The notes beneath the pieces are model-generated. The model saw nothing but the letters and a program-made list of their open reading frames with translations. It had not been told where the DNA came from and did no database searches. A program made the translations under genes and the position numbers. Positions 9,260 through 19,112 of a stretch of DNA of 64,000 bases are shown in pieces. The stretch is from an uncultured Eubacterium sp. Lineage in GTDB: Bacteria > Bacillota > Clostridia > Oscillospirales > Acutalibacteraceae. The stretch spans positions 5,464 through 69,463 of the forward strand of contig CAJUDJ010000008.1 of NCBI GenBank assembly GCA_910584985.1, read 5' to 3'. Position 1 is the stretch's first letter. Each line of letters starts with the position of its first letter.

Positions 9260-12200
9260 ATGGAAAATAAAATCAGGTTATTAGGCAAAGCAGATTTTAA
9301 AGAATTATTATTTAAAGGGTTCATTTTGCCTGATCATACAAAAACCGTTCGGTTAGAAATAACAGGTGCAGAGCTGAAGCTGATTTTTGCAAAAAAGGCA
9401 GCACAGGCCAAGCGTGTTTATATTACTTTCACGGATAAAAGCGGTTTAGCTTCATTTGCTTTTTTGGAAGGTGTATTTTCAGATGAAAATTCATCTGCGG
9501 TTTTTACTTTTGATGAAGCTTTGGCCGATGTTTTGAATGCAAAGCCCTATTACAGAATCTGCATGGCTGTTGAATATGATAATGCATATACCTGTTGCTT
9601 TCTTGATGATTCTTCTGTTGCTTTAAATCAGGATGAAAATATTTTTGCAGGCACATTACTGGAAATCCCGAAAACAGGCAAAAAATTAGTGGTTTATTAT
9701 TCTATGTCCGGCAGAATTTCTGTTAAGCTTTCCGAATTGGATGAATTTGAGCAGAATTCCTTTTCAGCCGAAATCTCTTCGGTTATTAAAAAGGATAACG
9801 GTATCGAATTTAGTTTTAATTTTTCTGAGGCACAGTTTGATGAAGCATATTATCTTTCTAAGGATAAAAGCTGCAGAATTCAGCTCGGATTATTGAATAA
9901 AACAAAAACAAAAGCTGTTTGTTTTTTGGATTTTTCAGATTTCAGTGAGAAAAAATTATCTGTTTATTCTTTGGTGCTTATTATTAATAACAGAGAATAT
10001 CATACAGTCTGGGCTGAAAATGCCGGTACGGAAGGCTTTTCGGTTTATGAACCGATTATGCTTTCAAATAACAACACGGTTTCTTATCTGCTCTGTAAAG
10101 CCGATTCAAATTCTTTACAGCTCAAATATTTCAGAAAATACTATGATTATGCTTTTTCAATTATAACAGCAGTTTATAATACGGCGCCGTTTATTGAGGA
10201 AACCATTAACAGCGTTCTGTCGCAGAATATAGAGCCCATTGTAAATAAGATGAAAAGCAATAATTACACTGTGTTCGGCAATGCTTATGAGCTTATACTG
10301 GTTGATGACGGTTCAACAGACGGTTCTGCTGAAATATGTGATAAATTTGCTGCGTTATATCCGCAGATTAAAGTAATCCACAAGGAAAACGGCGGTGTTT
10401 CTTCCGCAAGAAATATCGGAATGGAATTTGCAACAGGAAAATATTTCAACTTTCTTGATTCGGATGATCTGCTGTCGAGCGATACATTGGCAAATTGCTT
10501 TTTATTCTTTGAGGAAAATTATAAAAAAACCAATATTGTTACTTTTCCGATGAAGTTTTTTGACGGCAGAACAGGCGATCATTGGATGAATTATAAATTC
10601 AGCAAAGGAAGCAGAATCATTGATTATACGGTTGAATACGATAAAACATTGGTAACTTCCTCGGCAAGTATTTTTAAAGCAGATTATATAAGAAAAAACA
10701 GCCTTACCTTTGATGAATCCCTGCAGATTGGAGAGGATACAAAATTCATTTTTGAAATAATTCTGAACGATCTTCAGACTATCGGTGTGGTGAATACCTG
10801 CACATATTGGTACAGACGCCGTGTGTCAGGGGAGCAGTCTGCCATTCAGACCAGTGTTTCAAATAAGAATTATTATCTTGATAAGCTTCACCATCTTCTT
10901 GAATGGGCATTCAAATGCAGCAAAAAGAAATATGGAATTATTCCCAGATATGTTCAATATCTTGTTGCACAAGATATTCAGTGGCGTTTTGTAACAGATC
11001 CGGATGCCTCAATAGCCAAAAGTGTTTTAACGGATTGGGAATTCAGAAAATACAAAAAGCATATTGCGGATTTGTTGAAATGTATTGATTCTGATATTAT
11101 TCTTGAACAAAAAAAGATTTTCCGTGAGCATAAAATGTATATGCTTAAATTAAAGTATAATTCCCGACCGGAAAGATATTTTAATAACAATGATGTAAAA
11201 TATTACTTTTCCAATCATTTTGTTTCGGTTGCTTCAACCAGCGGACTGACACTTCAATTCTTTAAGATAGAGAATAATATTCTTCATATGGAGGGCTTTA
11301 ATACTTCGTTTGAAGAGAATCAGGAATTCTATATTTGTGTTAATGAAGAATATATATGCCCTGCAGAAACCAATATTGATTTCAATGTTTATTGCCTTGG
11401 TGATAAAGCGTTATATTCATATTCCTTTGTATTTGATTATCCTCTTATATCAGCAGATGATGAATTAACCATTTCTTTTGCCGAAAAAATATGCGGAAGA
11501 TATATTCAGAAAACAAATATTAAATTCTCTAAATTTATGCCGTTTAATACTGTTTTTTCAAAGTCTTATTATTTTTCTGAAAATTGGATTGCAAATATGG
11601 ATAAATGCAGGCTAATTATCAAAAAATGCGGTGAAACCTCGTTTGTTAATCCTTTACTGCAGATTTCAGAATATGAAAATAATTTTATTGAACAGGTTAA
11701 AAGTAATCTGGATTTAAATAATGATTGTTTTGTTAATGCAATTAAATTAAGACAGAATGCTATATATGCTAAATATATCTACAGCCGTTTAACGCATAAA
11801 AAAATATGGCTCATTTCTGACAGGGTGAATCTGGCAGGCGACAACGGTGAAGCATTTTTCCTTTATCTGCAAAAAATCAATGATCCTGAAATCGATTCTT
11901 ATTTTGTAATTAACGAAGACTGTGCCGATTATGAAAGAATGAAGCAATACGGAAAAGTGGTTATTCAGAATTCAGATGAGCATAAACTGCTTCATTTGCT
12001 GGCAGATTATATTATTTCTGCGCAGGCTGACGATTATGTTTTTAATCCGTTTTCCTCCGAAAGAACTGCTAATATTTTCAGGGATTTGCTTGTCGGTCAG
12101 AAATTTATATTTCTCCAGCACGGAATAACACAGAATAATTTAAGTGGCTGGCTTAATAGATTTCATAAAAATATTTATGGCTTTGTTACGGCGGCAATAC

Positions 12201-12904
12201 CTGAAACACAGTCTATTTTGGATTATGATTATAATTATTCAAAAGAACAGGTTTGGTTAACCGGATTTACAAGACATGACCGCTTATATGATGATAATAA
12301 GAATTATATAACCATTATGCCGACTTGGCGAAAGTATCTTACGGAAGCGTCAACCGTTGGTATAAATGCGCTTTTGGCCCAGTTTAAAGACAGTGAATTT
12401 TTCAGATTTTATAATTCACTTCTTAACAATGAAAGATTTATCCGTGCAGCAAGGCAATACGGTTATACAATTTGTTTTATGCCGCATCCGAATCTAATGG
12501 ATAATCTGGAGGATTTTGAGCATCATCCGGAAGTGAAATTTTTCGGAAAAGAAAAGCCTTACCGTGAAATTTATGCAGAAAGCAGTTTGATTCTTACAGA
12601 TTATTCATCATCTGTAATGGATTTTGCTTTTCTCAGAAAGCCGGTTGTTTACTGTCAGTTTGATAAGGAAGAGTTTTTTTCAGGAAAGCATACGCTTCTG
12701 GAAGGCTATTATGATTATGAAAAACACGGCTTCGGAGAACTGACATTCAATATGGAAGAAGCTATTGATATTATAATTGATTATATGAAGAACGGCTGTA
12801 AGCTCAAACCTGTTTATGAAAACAGAATTGATCAGTTTTTTGCTTTCAGTGATAAGAACAGCTGTAAAAGATTATATGAAAAAATCAAAAGTCTTGATGC
12901 ATAA
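9260..12904 (+). CDS. Fused GT2 glycosyltransferase / CDP-glycerol glycerophosphotransferase
   Basis: The product is about 1214 residues. Residues 1-280 are beta-rich and of unknown function, and look like substrate-binding modules. A family 2 glycosyltransferase follows from about 295 with VDDGS (348-352), the GGVSSARN stretch and LDSDD (399-403), all needed for nucleotide-sugar binding. After a second beta-rich linker, a TagF-like CDP-glycerol transferase begins near 850 with LQHG (His954), MPTWR (about 1020), MPHP (His1076) and TDYSS (about 1113). Both catalytic parts look intact, unlike the relative at 1930. Such fusions can make a polymer with alternating sugar and alditol-phosphate units; that is inference. 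ATG 9260 is preferred over TTG 9239 because GAAAGGA (9241-9247) lies between them. A terminator follows directly. Confidence 0.88.
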   Translation: MENKIRLLGKADFKELLFKGFILPDHTKTVRLEITGAELKLIFAKKAAQAKRVYITFTDKSGLASFAFLEGVFSDENSSAVFTFDEALADVLNAKPYYRICMAVEYDNAYTCCFLDDSSVALNQDENIFAGTLLEIPKTGKKLVVYYSMSGRISVKLSELDEFEQNSFSAEISSVIKKDNGIEFSFNFSEAQFDEAYYLSKDKSCRIQLGLLNKTKTKAVCFLDFSDFSEKKLSVYSLVLIINNREYHTVWAENAGTEGFSVYEPIMLSNNNTVSYLLCKADSNSLQLKYFRKYYDYAFSIITAVYNTAPFIEETINSVLSQNIEPIVNKMKSNNYTVFGNAYELILVDDGSTDGSAEICDKFAALYPQIKVIHKENGGVSSARNIGMEFATGKYFNFLDSDDLLSSDTLANCFLFFEENYKKTNIVTFPMKFFDGRTGDHWMNYKFSKGSRIIDYTVEYDKTLVTSSASIFKADYIRKNSLTFDESLQIGEDTKFIFEIILNDLQTIGVVNTCTYWYRRRVSGEQSAIQTSVSNKNYYLDKLHHLLEWAFKCSKKKYGIIPRYVQYLVAQDIQWRFVTDPDASIAKSVLTDWEFRKYKKHIADLLKCIDSDIILEQKKIFREHKMYMLKLKYNSRPERYFNNNDVKYYFSNHFVSVASTSGLTLQFFKIENNILHMEGFNTSFEENQEFYICVNEEYICPAETNIDFNVYCLGDKALYSYSFVFDYPLISADDELTISFAEKICGRYIQKTNIKFSKFMPFNTVFSKSYYFSENWIANMDKCRLIIKKCGETSFVNPLLQISEYENNFIEQVKSNLDLNNDCFVNAIKLRQNAIYAKYIYSRLTHKKIWLISDRVNLAGDNGEAFFLYLQKINDPEIDSYFVINEDCADYERMKQYGKVVIQNSDEHKLLHLLADYIISAQADDYVFNPFSSERTANIFRDLLVGQKFIFLQHGITQNNLSGWLNRFHKNIYGFVTAAIPETQSILDYDYNYSKEQVWLTGFTRHDRLYDDNKNYITIMPTWRKYLTEASTVGINALLAQFKDSEFFRFYNSLLNNERFIRAARQYGYTICFMPHPNLMDNLEDFEHHPEVKFFGKEKPYREIYAESSLILTDYSSSVMDFAFLRKPVVYCQFDKEEFFSGKHTLLEGYYDYEKHGFGELTFNMEEAIDIIIDYMKNGCKLKPVYENRIDQFFAFSDKNSCKRLYEKIKSLDA

Positions 12905-12934
12905 AAATAAGCCCTCTTATGAGGGCTTATTTTT
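12905..12934 (+). terminator. Rho-independent terminator
   Basis: A 12-base stem of the type AATAAGCCCTC/GAGGGCTTATT with a four-base loop and a T run begins right after the stop codon of the fusion gene. Confidence 0.88.
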
Positions 12935-12935
12935 G

Positions 12936-13349
12936 TGGCGGAATTTAAGAAATGGAAGACCGCACAATTCGCTTTTGCCATACAGATATTGAAAATTTCA
13001 ACACTTTTGCATATTTTTACAACACTTCTGTATTTTTTATTGCGTTACTTGAATATTTCTGTCATTTTTATAGCAGATATAAATTCTTTTTTAGCGCAGT
13101 TTATATAATCATAAGAGAATGCATTAACTGTTTGCAGCCATATAACAAAAAGAAAGGATGATTCCAATGTTTTAATCTGATATTGATACTAATAAATCAG
13201 TGCTTTAATTATTAAAGATTCGGGTAAATTCAGAAATCAAGTTATATTGCTGCATTTAGGAAAACATATCAAAGTAGATTATTGTAACAGATGAACAGGC
13301 TTCAGGGGATTATTTGAGCAGTTCATCTTCTTAAAAAAGGAGTAAAAAT
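12936..13349 (+). other. 414-base AT-rich gap before the secreted-protein gene
   Basis: No convincing gene is visible. The 69-codon frame at 12952-13161 lacks a ribosome binding site and family features. TTGAAA-N17-TATTTT near 12986-13014 could be a promoter, which would give a leader of over 300 bases. AAAGGA at 13153-13158 precedes the tiny frame ATG-TTT-TAA at 13167-13175. The inverted pair AGATGAAC and GTTCATCT (about 13289 and 13321) lies just before the next gene's ribosome binding site. Confidence 0.4.
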
Positions 13350-14816
13350 ATGAAAAAAACAAGAATAATAACTTGGCTTATTGCAATTATGATGGTTATA
13401 TCGGTTGCATCACCGTTTTCAACTGCGTTTGCTGCTGAACGACCAAAGTATCATCCCGATGACTGGTTTGGATATACACATTCCAGCACTGAAATTCAGC
13501 AATGGGTGAAGGATGCCGTAAAATATCCGAAGATTTCGGATGAAGCTGTTAAAGCACTTACAGGGGAAATAAGGCCCGGTGATATAATTTCGTTTCAGGT
13601 GGAAGTGGAAATGCCGAGCGGACATCAGGAGGTTGTTCAGTTTTTAAAGGATTGGAAACTGAATATATCCCTGCCGTTCGGTGCAAATACAATGATAGAG
13701 GTTTATGCATCGGATGTTCCTACTTTAACGGACGAAGAATATCAGCAGAAAATAAACGATTTTCATAGCAAAATGGCAGCTCTTTCCGATTATCTGAACA
13801 GTGAAGACCTTTTAAATGATATTGAAACCGGAAAAGTTCCGCAGTCTTTATATAATACCTATAAAGATATGCTGGATAATCAGGATAAATATTATGAAAT
13901 TTATCTTGCACAGCTTGAAACGGCACGAACAAAATACGGCTTTGCAGATGACTCATACGGCACAGCAGAACAATGGATGGGAAAGTTTGAAGATAATCCC
14001 AACAACAGTGCAGAAGAGGGGGTAACTTATGAAGCTTTTTTGGAGCAATTATATCAGGGAAATTATGTTGCACCGTCTATGACACAGGAGGAATATGAAC
14101 AGGCTGTTTTAAACTTTGAAACGGAATATGCACAGTTGGTAAAGGACTGGAATGCAGAATACGAAATTGCAAAGGAGGAATATGATCAGGGGAATATTTC
14201 CGAAACAGATTGGAAACTGATTATAAATCTTATGGAAAGCCTTGGGGACGGCACATTTTATGAAACGGTTCAACAGTATCTGATAGACTGCCGTGATGGC
14301 TACAGTATTTTTGAAGATGAAGCTGCATTGAATATGGTATCTTTAATACTTGCGGGAATTGAAACATTTCATGCGTACTCGGGGCAGTATTCTTATCAAT
14401 TTTCTGAAAGCAAAGTTCAGAAAAACGAACCGATCACTTACATTTTTGATGTAAATATCGTTGCAACAGATTTTTTGTGTTCTGATGATTATTTCTGCCT
14501 GCCGATACTGAACTGGAGATATGAAGAAAGCTGCCCTTCACGATATTGGGTAAGTGAAGGATTTTTAAAAGGCCACTGGGAAGATTATTATCCTTGCAAT
14601 TCCAGGCATTTTCCTTTTATCAAATTTGTAAATCCATATATAGCAAATAATTACCTGGATTTAGAAAATGCAAATGATTTGCTAACCGATAATAAAACAT
14701 ATCCTGCAATAGAGTATATACAGGATGATCAATATAGACAAAGATACATCTATCGTATTTACGGTAACTTATATTTGGAAAATGCACTTAAAGCAATGCA
14801 AACCAATTCTGATTAA
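13350..14816 (+). CDS. Secreted protein of unknown function
   Basis: I do not recognise this 488-residue protein. It has a clear Sec signal peptide (KKTR, then a hydrophobic stretch ending in AFAAE near 30), so the mature protein is exported; there is no lipobox and no visible LPxTG or second membrane segment. The mature part is acidic and rich in Tyr, Glu and Asp. Its middle (about 130-290) is predicted mostly helical from repeated Q/E-Y patterns such as EEYQQKINDF and QEEYEQAVLNFETEY. The C-terminal 120 residues carry four cysteines and many aromatics (CLPILNWRYEESCPSRYW). The start has a strong AAAAAAGGAG site, and the gene stands alone with its own terminator. An extracellular binding or structural role is possible but not shown. 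Confidence 0.8.
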   Translation: MKKTRIITWLIAIMMVISVASPFSTAFAAERPKYHPDDWFGYTHSSTEIQQWVKDAVKYPKISDEAVKALTGEIRPGDIISFQVEVEMPSGHQEVVQFLKDWKLNISLPFGANTMIEVYASDVPTLTDEEYQQKINDFHSKMAALSDYLNSEDLLNDIETGKVPQSLYNTYKDMLDNQDKYYEIYLAQLETARTKYGFADDSYGTAEQWMGKFEDNPNNSAEEGVTYEAFLEQLYQGNYVAPSMTQEEYEQAVLNFETEYAQLVKDWNAEYEIAKEEYDQGNISETDWKLIINLMESLGDGTFYETVQQYLIDCRDGYSIFEDEAALNMVSLILAGIETFHAYSGQYSYQFSESKVQKNEPITYIFDVNIVATDFLCSDDYFCLPILNWRYEESCPSRYWVSEGFLKGHWEDYYPCNSRHFPFIKFVNPYIANNYLDLENANDLLTDNKTYPAIEYIQDDQYRQRYIYRIYGNLYLENALKAMQTNSD

Positions 14817-14834
14817 GGTAATATCATCCAAGCA

Positions 14835-14862
14835 AAAAAACGCCCCTTGGGGCGTTTTTTTA
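14835..14862 (+). terminator. Rho-independent terminator
   Basis: The stem AAAAAACGCCCC/GGGGCGTTTTTT with a two-base loop and T tail ends the secreted-protein gene. Confidence 0.88.
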
Positions 14863-15021
14863 TTAACAAATTATAAAGAATTGTAAAACTTTGTCATTAT
14901 AAGCACTCTGTCTATTCCATTTTCAGACTAAAAAGTATAATATATATGAAAACATATCACGAATAGTAAATATGAAATAAACAAAGTGTATATAATTTAC
15001 TGCTGATGAAAGGAAAATGAA

Positions 15022-15636
15022 ATGAAACTGTGCAGGCTGGTGTTTATTTATGTTCTTGGCGGCCTTGTGGGAACACTTTGGGAAACATTTTTAAATTTTA
15101 TAAACGGAAACGGATTTGTTTACTGCAACGGAAGTATTTTTACGCCTGTCAATTTCGTATACGGTTTTGGTGCAGTTATCATTGTTGCTTGCCTTCACAG
15201 CCAGACGGAATGGTGGCGTGTATATCTGATTGGTGCTGTCGGCGGCGGAGTTGTTGAATATCTTCTGAATTTTCTTGAAGAAAAGCTTCTTGGCACACGC
15301 TCCTGGAATTACGATGGAAAGACGCTTAACATAAACGGCAGAACCACGCTGCCCTATATGGCTGTATGGGGGCTTTTGTGTGTTGCAGTTATTTTTATCA
15401 TTTATAAGCCACTTAGCAGGTTTCTGGACAAGATTCCGCCTGATATTCAGAAAACAGCATCTGTTATTATAGGTGCAATTCTTTTGTTGGATTTATTTAT
15501 AACCGTAAGTGCTGTTTTGCGCTATTCGGCAAGAAATGCAAATCAGAATGCATTCACGGCTTTGGGCAGAATTCTGGACAGGTGCTTTAACGATGCTTTT
15601 ATGATAAAACGATTTCCGAAAATGAAATTTTCGTAA
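15022..15636 (+). CDS. CmpB-type (PF06541) integral membrane protein
   Basis: This 204-residue protein has about five membrane segments and the hallmarks of the family often labelled putative ABC-transporter type IV (CmpB): GGLVGTLWET near residue 12, the conserved stretch up to VNFVYGFGAVI near 50, and GAVGGGVVEYLLNFLEEKLLGTRSWNY-type sequence near 75-95. Members are widespread in Firmicutes and their biochemical role is poorly defined; no ATPase partner is adjacent. The start ATG follows GAAAGGAAAATGAA. The next gene, a GT4 glycosyltransferase, starts 23 bases after the stop, so they are likely one unit. Confidence 0.75.
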   Translation: MKLCRLVFIYVLGGLVGTLWETFLNFINGNGFVYCNGSIFTPVNFVYGFGAVIIVACLHSQTEWWRVYLIGAVGGGVVEYLLNFLEEKLLGTRSWNYDGKTLNINGRTTLPYMAVWGLLCVAVIFIIYKPLSRFLDKIPPDIQKTASVIIGAILLLDLFITVSAVLRYSARNANQNAFTALGRILDRCFNDAFMIKRFPKMKFS

Positions 15637-15659
15637 TTTAACGGAGGAGTGATTTTACT

Positions 15660-16802
15660 GTGATTATTACGGTTGTATGTGATGTGCTCGGAGAAGAAAA
15701 TAACGGCACAACCGTTGCTGCCATGAATCTGATAAGATATATGAAAAGCAGGGGAGATACAGTAAGAATTCTGTGTGCCGATCAGAGCAGAATCGGCGAA
15801 AAGGATGCATTTGTTGTGCCGAATCTTGATTTTGGCAGGCTTCTTGACGCATATGTAAATAAGGTTGGCGTTTCCCTTGCAAAGCCGGACGAAGAAATTA
15901 TCTGCCGTGCACTGAACGGTGCAAATGCGGTGCATATTATGATGCCGCTTATGCTTGGAATGGCTGCGGCAAAGGCTGCCGTAAAAATGCATATTCCGAT
16001 TACTGCCGGTTTTCATATGCAGGCTGAAAACTTTACTTCCTATATCAGGCTGAATAAGTTTAAAAGAGTAAATAAAAAAGTATACAGATATATTTATCAG
16101 CATCTTTACAGATATTGTGCAGGTATTCATTATCCAACCGAATTTATCAGAAATGAATTTGAAAAAAGCATACGGAAAAGCACGCCCGGTTTTGTGGTTT
16201 CAAACGGCGTAAACAGTTATTTCAAAAGGCTTGATATGGAAAAGCCGGATGAATTTAAGGATAAAATCGTTATTCTTACAACTGGCAGATATGCAAGGGA
16301 AAAATCACAGGACACGCTTATTAAGGCAATAAAATATTCAAAGCACAGGGAGAATATCCAGCTGATACTTGCAGGGCAGGGAATCAAAGAGCCATATTAT
16401 AAGCTGCTTTCAAGAGATTTGCCTGTTGCGCCTGTTTTCAAGCTGTGCACAAGGGAAGAAATTCTGAAGATAATAAACTATTCTGATTTATATGTGCACA
16501 CGGCTGAGATAGAGCTTGAGGGAATTTCCTGCATAGAAGCGATAGCCTGCGGCAAACTGACTGTTGTTTCGGATTCCAAATTAAGTGCAACAAAGGAATT
16601 TGCTGTTGATAGTAAATGTATATTCAGAAACAGAAATCCGAAAAGCCTTGCAAAGGTGATTGATTATTGGATTGAGCATCCGTTTGAAAGAGCAGAATGC
16701 GAAAAGAAATATCTGGAGTCAGCAGCTGTTTTTGAACAGAATGAATGTATGCGCAGAACAAGGGATTTTATTTGTCGCGCTGTAAATATGAATTTGTCTT
16801 GA
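15660..16802 (+). CDS. GT4 family glycosyltransferase
   Basis: The 380-residue protein has a GT-B fold with two Rossmann-like halves. The N-terminal half has an N-N-G-T-T motif near 17-21 and VHIMMPLMLG. The C-terminal half has LTTGRYAREKSQDTLIKAI near 205-223 and the donor-binding E-L-E-G-I-S-C-I-E-A-I-A-C-G motif near 285-298, which is the E-x7-E signature of retaining family 4 enzymes. Such proteins often make glycolipids or polysaccharide linkage units at the membrane from UDP- or GDP-sugars. The start is GTG, supported by GGAGGAG about 10 bases upstream. It is probably co-transcribed with the CmpB-type gene. The sugar is unknown. Confidence 0.87.
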   Translation: MIITVVCDVLGEENNGTTVAAMNLIRYMKSRGDTVRILCADQSRIGEKDAFVVPNLDFGRLLDAYVNKVGVSLAKPDEEIICRALNGANAVHIMMPLMLGMAAAKAAVKMHIPITAGFHMQAENFTSYIRLNKFKRVNKKVYRYIYQHLYRYCAGIHYPTEFIRNEFEKSIRKSTPGFVVSNGVNSYFKRLDMEKPDEFKDKIVILTTGRYAREKSQDTLIKAIKYSKHRENIQLILAGQGIKEPYYKLLSRDLPVAPVFKLCTREEILKIINYSDLYVHTAEIELEGISCIEAIACGKLTVVSDSKLSATKEFAVDSKCIFRNRNPKSLAKVIDYWIEHPFERAECEKKYLESAAVFEQNECMRRTRDFICRAVNMNLS

Positions 16803-16833
16803 AAAGGATTACTATTAAGGTATAATTATTTAA

Positions 16834-17290
16834 ATGAAAGCCGTTCGTGAGCTTCCTGATGGCTATAATGATAAATCTTTAGATAGATAAATGAAAGCAT
16901 TTTGCTAAACAGAGCAGCTTTTATCATTATGATTGCAATGGCTGTGCCGATGCATTTTTATGTTCCGATAACTGAACTGCTCCGTTTTCAGGACAGTGCT
17001 GGGTTATTTTTTCTTCACCCGGTTATTTTGCTTGCTGCGACAATATTTTATTTGATTCTGCATGAGCTTGTTCACGGTGCAGCTATGAAGTTTTTCGGAA
17101 CTAAAAAGGTAAAGGCTTTATGGGTATGTATGCTTTTGCGGGCAGAAAGGATTTTTACGGCAAGAAAGCCTTTATTGTTATTGCATTTGCGCCGATTGTT
17201 GTTTGGGGTATTGTGCTGGCAGTTCTGAATTGTTTGTTGTGCGCGAATGGTTTTGGATGGTTCGTTCGCCTTATGGAACTTTTAACAGTA
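16834..17290 (+). pseudogene. Decayed DUF3267-type zinc metalloprotease-like membrane protein
   Basis: Pieces of a DUF3267 protein lie in different frames. MKAVRELPDGYNDK starts at 16834 and ends at a stop at 16888-16890. From 16902 a second frame gives membrane segments and the HELVHG zinc-binding motif (about 17061). From 17120 a third frame gives MGMYAFAGRKDFYGKKAFI and another membrane segment, and from about 17230 the WFWMVR stretch is again in a different frame. An intact member would be about 180 residues in one frame. Several independent frameshifts and stops point to a dead gene rather than a single sequencing error. The family is thought to be membrane-embedded HExxH proteins of unknown role. 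Confidence 0.75.
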
Positions 17291-17325
17291 AAAAATCCTG
17301 CCGTATTATACGGCAGGATTTAAAA
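17291..17325. terminator. Bidirectional terminator between convergent units
   Basis: AAATCCTGCCGTAT pairs with ATACGGCAGGATTT around one to two loop bases. There is an A run on the left, giving T residues on the minus strand, and T/A-rich sequence on the right. It can end both the minus-strand PFL gene and the decayed plus-strand gene. Confidence 0.85.
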
Positions 17326-17334
17326 TTATTTATA

Positions 17335-18690
17335 TCAGTTTTTAAGGCTGTGAAGCGGTGCGGGAATTTTGCCGCCTCTGTTTATAAACTTTGCAGGGGA
17401 TTTTGTATTTACTTTCATAACCGGGCCCGAACCAAGCAGTCCGCCGAATTCAAGCTCATCACCGATGTTTTTGCCGATGGCGGGAATTACTCTGACAGCT
17501 GTTGTTTTTCCGTTTACCATACCGATTGCAGCCTCATCGGCAATAATGCCGCTGATAACCTCAGCTGTTGTATCACCGGGAATTACAATCATATCAAGAC
17601 CAACGGAGCAGACCGCTGTCATTGCTTCTAGTTTTTCAATGGTTAAAGCACCGCTTCTTGCAGCGTCAATCATACCTGCATCCTCTGAAACGGGAATAAA
17701 AGCGCCAGAAAGGCCGCCGACACTTGAGGAAGCCATAACGCCGCCTTTTTTAACAGCGTCATTGAGCATTGCAAGGCAGGCGGTTGTTCCTGCACCGCCG
17801 CACTGTTCAAGCCCGATAGCTTCAAGAATATGCGCCACAGAATCGCCAACGGCTGGGGTGGGAGCAAGCGATAAATCCACAATGCCGAACGGAACACCGA
17901 GCTTTTTTGATGCCTCCACGCCCACAAGCTGGCCCATTCTTGTAATTTTGAATGCAGTTTTCTTAATCAGTTCAGCAATTTCATTAATGCTGTAATCCGG
18001 GTATTTTGATATAGCCGACCTTACAACACCCGGGCCTGAAACACCCACATTGATTACACAGTCCGGCTCGGAAATGCCGTGAAAGGCACCTGCCATAAAC
18101 GGATTATCCTCAGGTGCGTTGCAGAACACAACAAGCTTGCCTGCTGCGATACATTCTCTGTCTTTTGTAAGCTCTGCAGCTTCCTTAACCTTTTGCCCCA
18201 TAAGCTTAACAGCATCCATATTGATTCCGGCTTTTGTTGAGCCAATATTCACGGATGAGCAAAGATGCTCTGTGCGTGCAAGTGCTTCGGGAATGGAATG
18301 GATAAGCTCCAGATCGCCTGCTGAAAAGCCCTTTTGCACAAGTGCCGAATATCCGCCGATAAAATTAACGCCGATTGTGTTTGCCGCTTTTTCAAGCGTA
18401 AGAGCATATTTAACGGGATCACCGCCGCTTATGCCGGCAAGAATAGCAACAGGTGTTACGGAAACACGCTTGTTTATAATCGGAATGCCATACTGCTTTT
18501 CGATTTCTTCACCCGTGGCAACAAGTTTTTCTGCTTTGCGGCAGATTTTTTCATAAACCTTTTCACAGGCTCTGTCAATGCTTGAATCAGCACAGTCAAG
18601 CAGGGAAATACCCATGGTTGTTGTTCTGATATCAAGGCATTCATCCTGAATCATTTTAATGGTTTCAAGTATATCAAAAGTATTAATCAT
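17335..18690 (-). CDS. PFL/UPF0210 family protein
   Basis: The 451-residue product matches the UPF0210 (DUF711) family in length and content, including [14 protein letters not shown] at the start, [18 protein letters not shown] near 260, and the glycine-rich [27 protein letters not shown] region (about 287-313). The fold is related to pyruvate formate-lyase-type enzymes, but no reaction is established. The start is placed at 18690 because GGAGACGGCATTTT precedes that ATG; an upstream in-frame start at 18738 would overlap the ACT gene. It follows the ACT-domain gene after 13 bases, a pairing widely conserved in Firmicutes and archaea. Confidence 0.9.
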   Translation of the reverse strand: MINTFDILETIKMIQDECLDIRTTTMGISLLDCADSSIDRACEKVYEKICRKAEKLVATGEEIEKQYGIPIINKRVSVTPVAILAGISGGDPVKYALTLEKAANTIGVNFIGGYSALVQKGFSAGDLELIHSIPEALARTEHLCSSVNIGSTKAGINMDAVKLMGQKVKEAAELTKDRECIAAGKLVVFCNAPEDNPFMAGAFHGISEPDCVINVGVSGPGVVRSAISKYPDYSINEIAELIKKTAFKITRMGQLVGVEASKKLGVPFGIVDLSLAPTPAVGDSVAHILEAIGLEQCGGAGTTACLAMLNDAVKKGGVMASSSVGGLSGAFIPVSEDAGMIDAARSGALTIEKLEAMTAVCSVGLDMIVIPGDTTAEVISGIIADEAAIGMVNGKTTAVRVIPAIGKNIGDELEFGGLLGSGPVMKVNTKSPAKFINRGGKIPAPLHSLKN

Positions 18691-18703
18691 AAAATGCCGT
18701 CTC

Positions 18704-18973
18704 CTATATTTTGTGCATGGAATTGAAAATATCCTCATTCATAACATGAATGGAAAGACTGCTTTCTTTTCCGTATTCCGAAAGAATATCCGAAAATTCG
18801 GCAAACTCAACTGTGCACTGTGAAACATCTGCCATCATAATCATGCAGAACATATCCTGAAGAATAGACTGCGTTACTTCAATAATATTAACCTTGTTTT
18901 CTGCGCATACCGAAGATACCTTTGCAAGTATGCCAACCATATCTTTGCCGATAACCGTAATTACTGCTCTCAT
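18704..18973 (-). CDS. ACT domain protein (UPF0237)
   Basis: The 89-residue protein is a single ACT domain: [20 protein letters not shown], then [19 protein letters not shown], a regulatory ligand-binding fold that usually senses amino acids. It belongs to UPF0237, which is normally encoded directly before UPF0210, as here. The start is set at ATG 18973 because AGGAGG lies 8 bases upstream; the TTG six bases earlier is too close to that site. It probably regulates or partners the UPF0210 protein; this is inferred from the conserved pairing. Confidence 0.9.
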   Translation of the reverse strand: MRAVITVIGKDMVGILAKVSSVCAENKVNIIEVTQSILQDMFCMIMMADVSQCTVEFAEFSDILSEYGKESSLSIHVMNEDIFNSMHKI

Positions 18974-19047
18974 ATCCAATACCTCCTAAATAATAAAACG
19001 ATTATAACAAAGCTGAAAACTTTTTTCAATAAAAACCGCAATAATAT

Positions 19048-19075
19048 TTGAATTTTATATAGAATGTGATAAAAT
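19048..19075 (+). promoter_or_regulatory. Candidate promoter of the PHP-Lrp-aminotransferase-ispE unit
   Basis: TTGAAT (19048-19053) and TAAAAT (19070-19075) are 16 bases apart, and TG precedes the -10 box as in an extended -10 promoter. Confidence 0.45.
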
Positions 19076-19112
19076 ACTTAAGAACAATTTTTATTTTTTA
19101 AAGGTAATGCGT

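Noticed and set aside
12952..13161. 69-codon frame after the GT2-CDP-glycerol transferase gene.
   Set aside because: There is no ribosome binding site, it has a Phe/Tyr-rich composition typical of AT-rich intergenic DNA, and it begins directly after a terminator.
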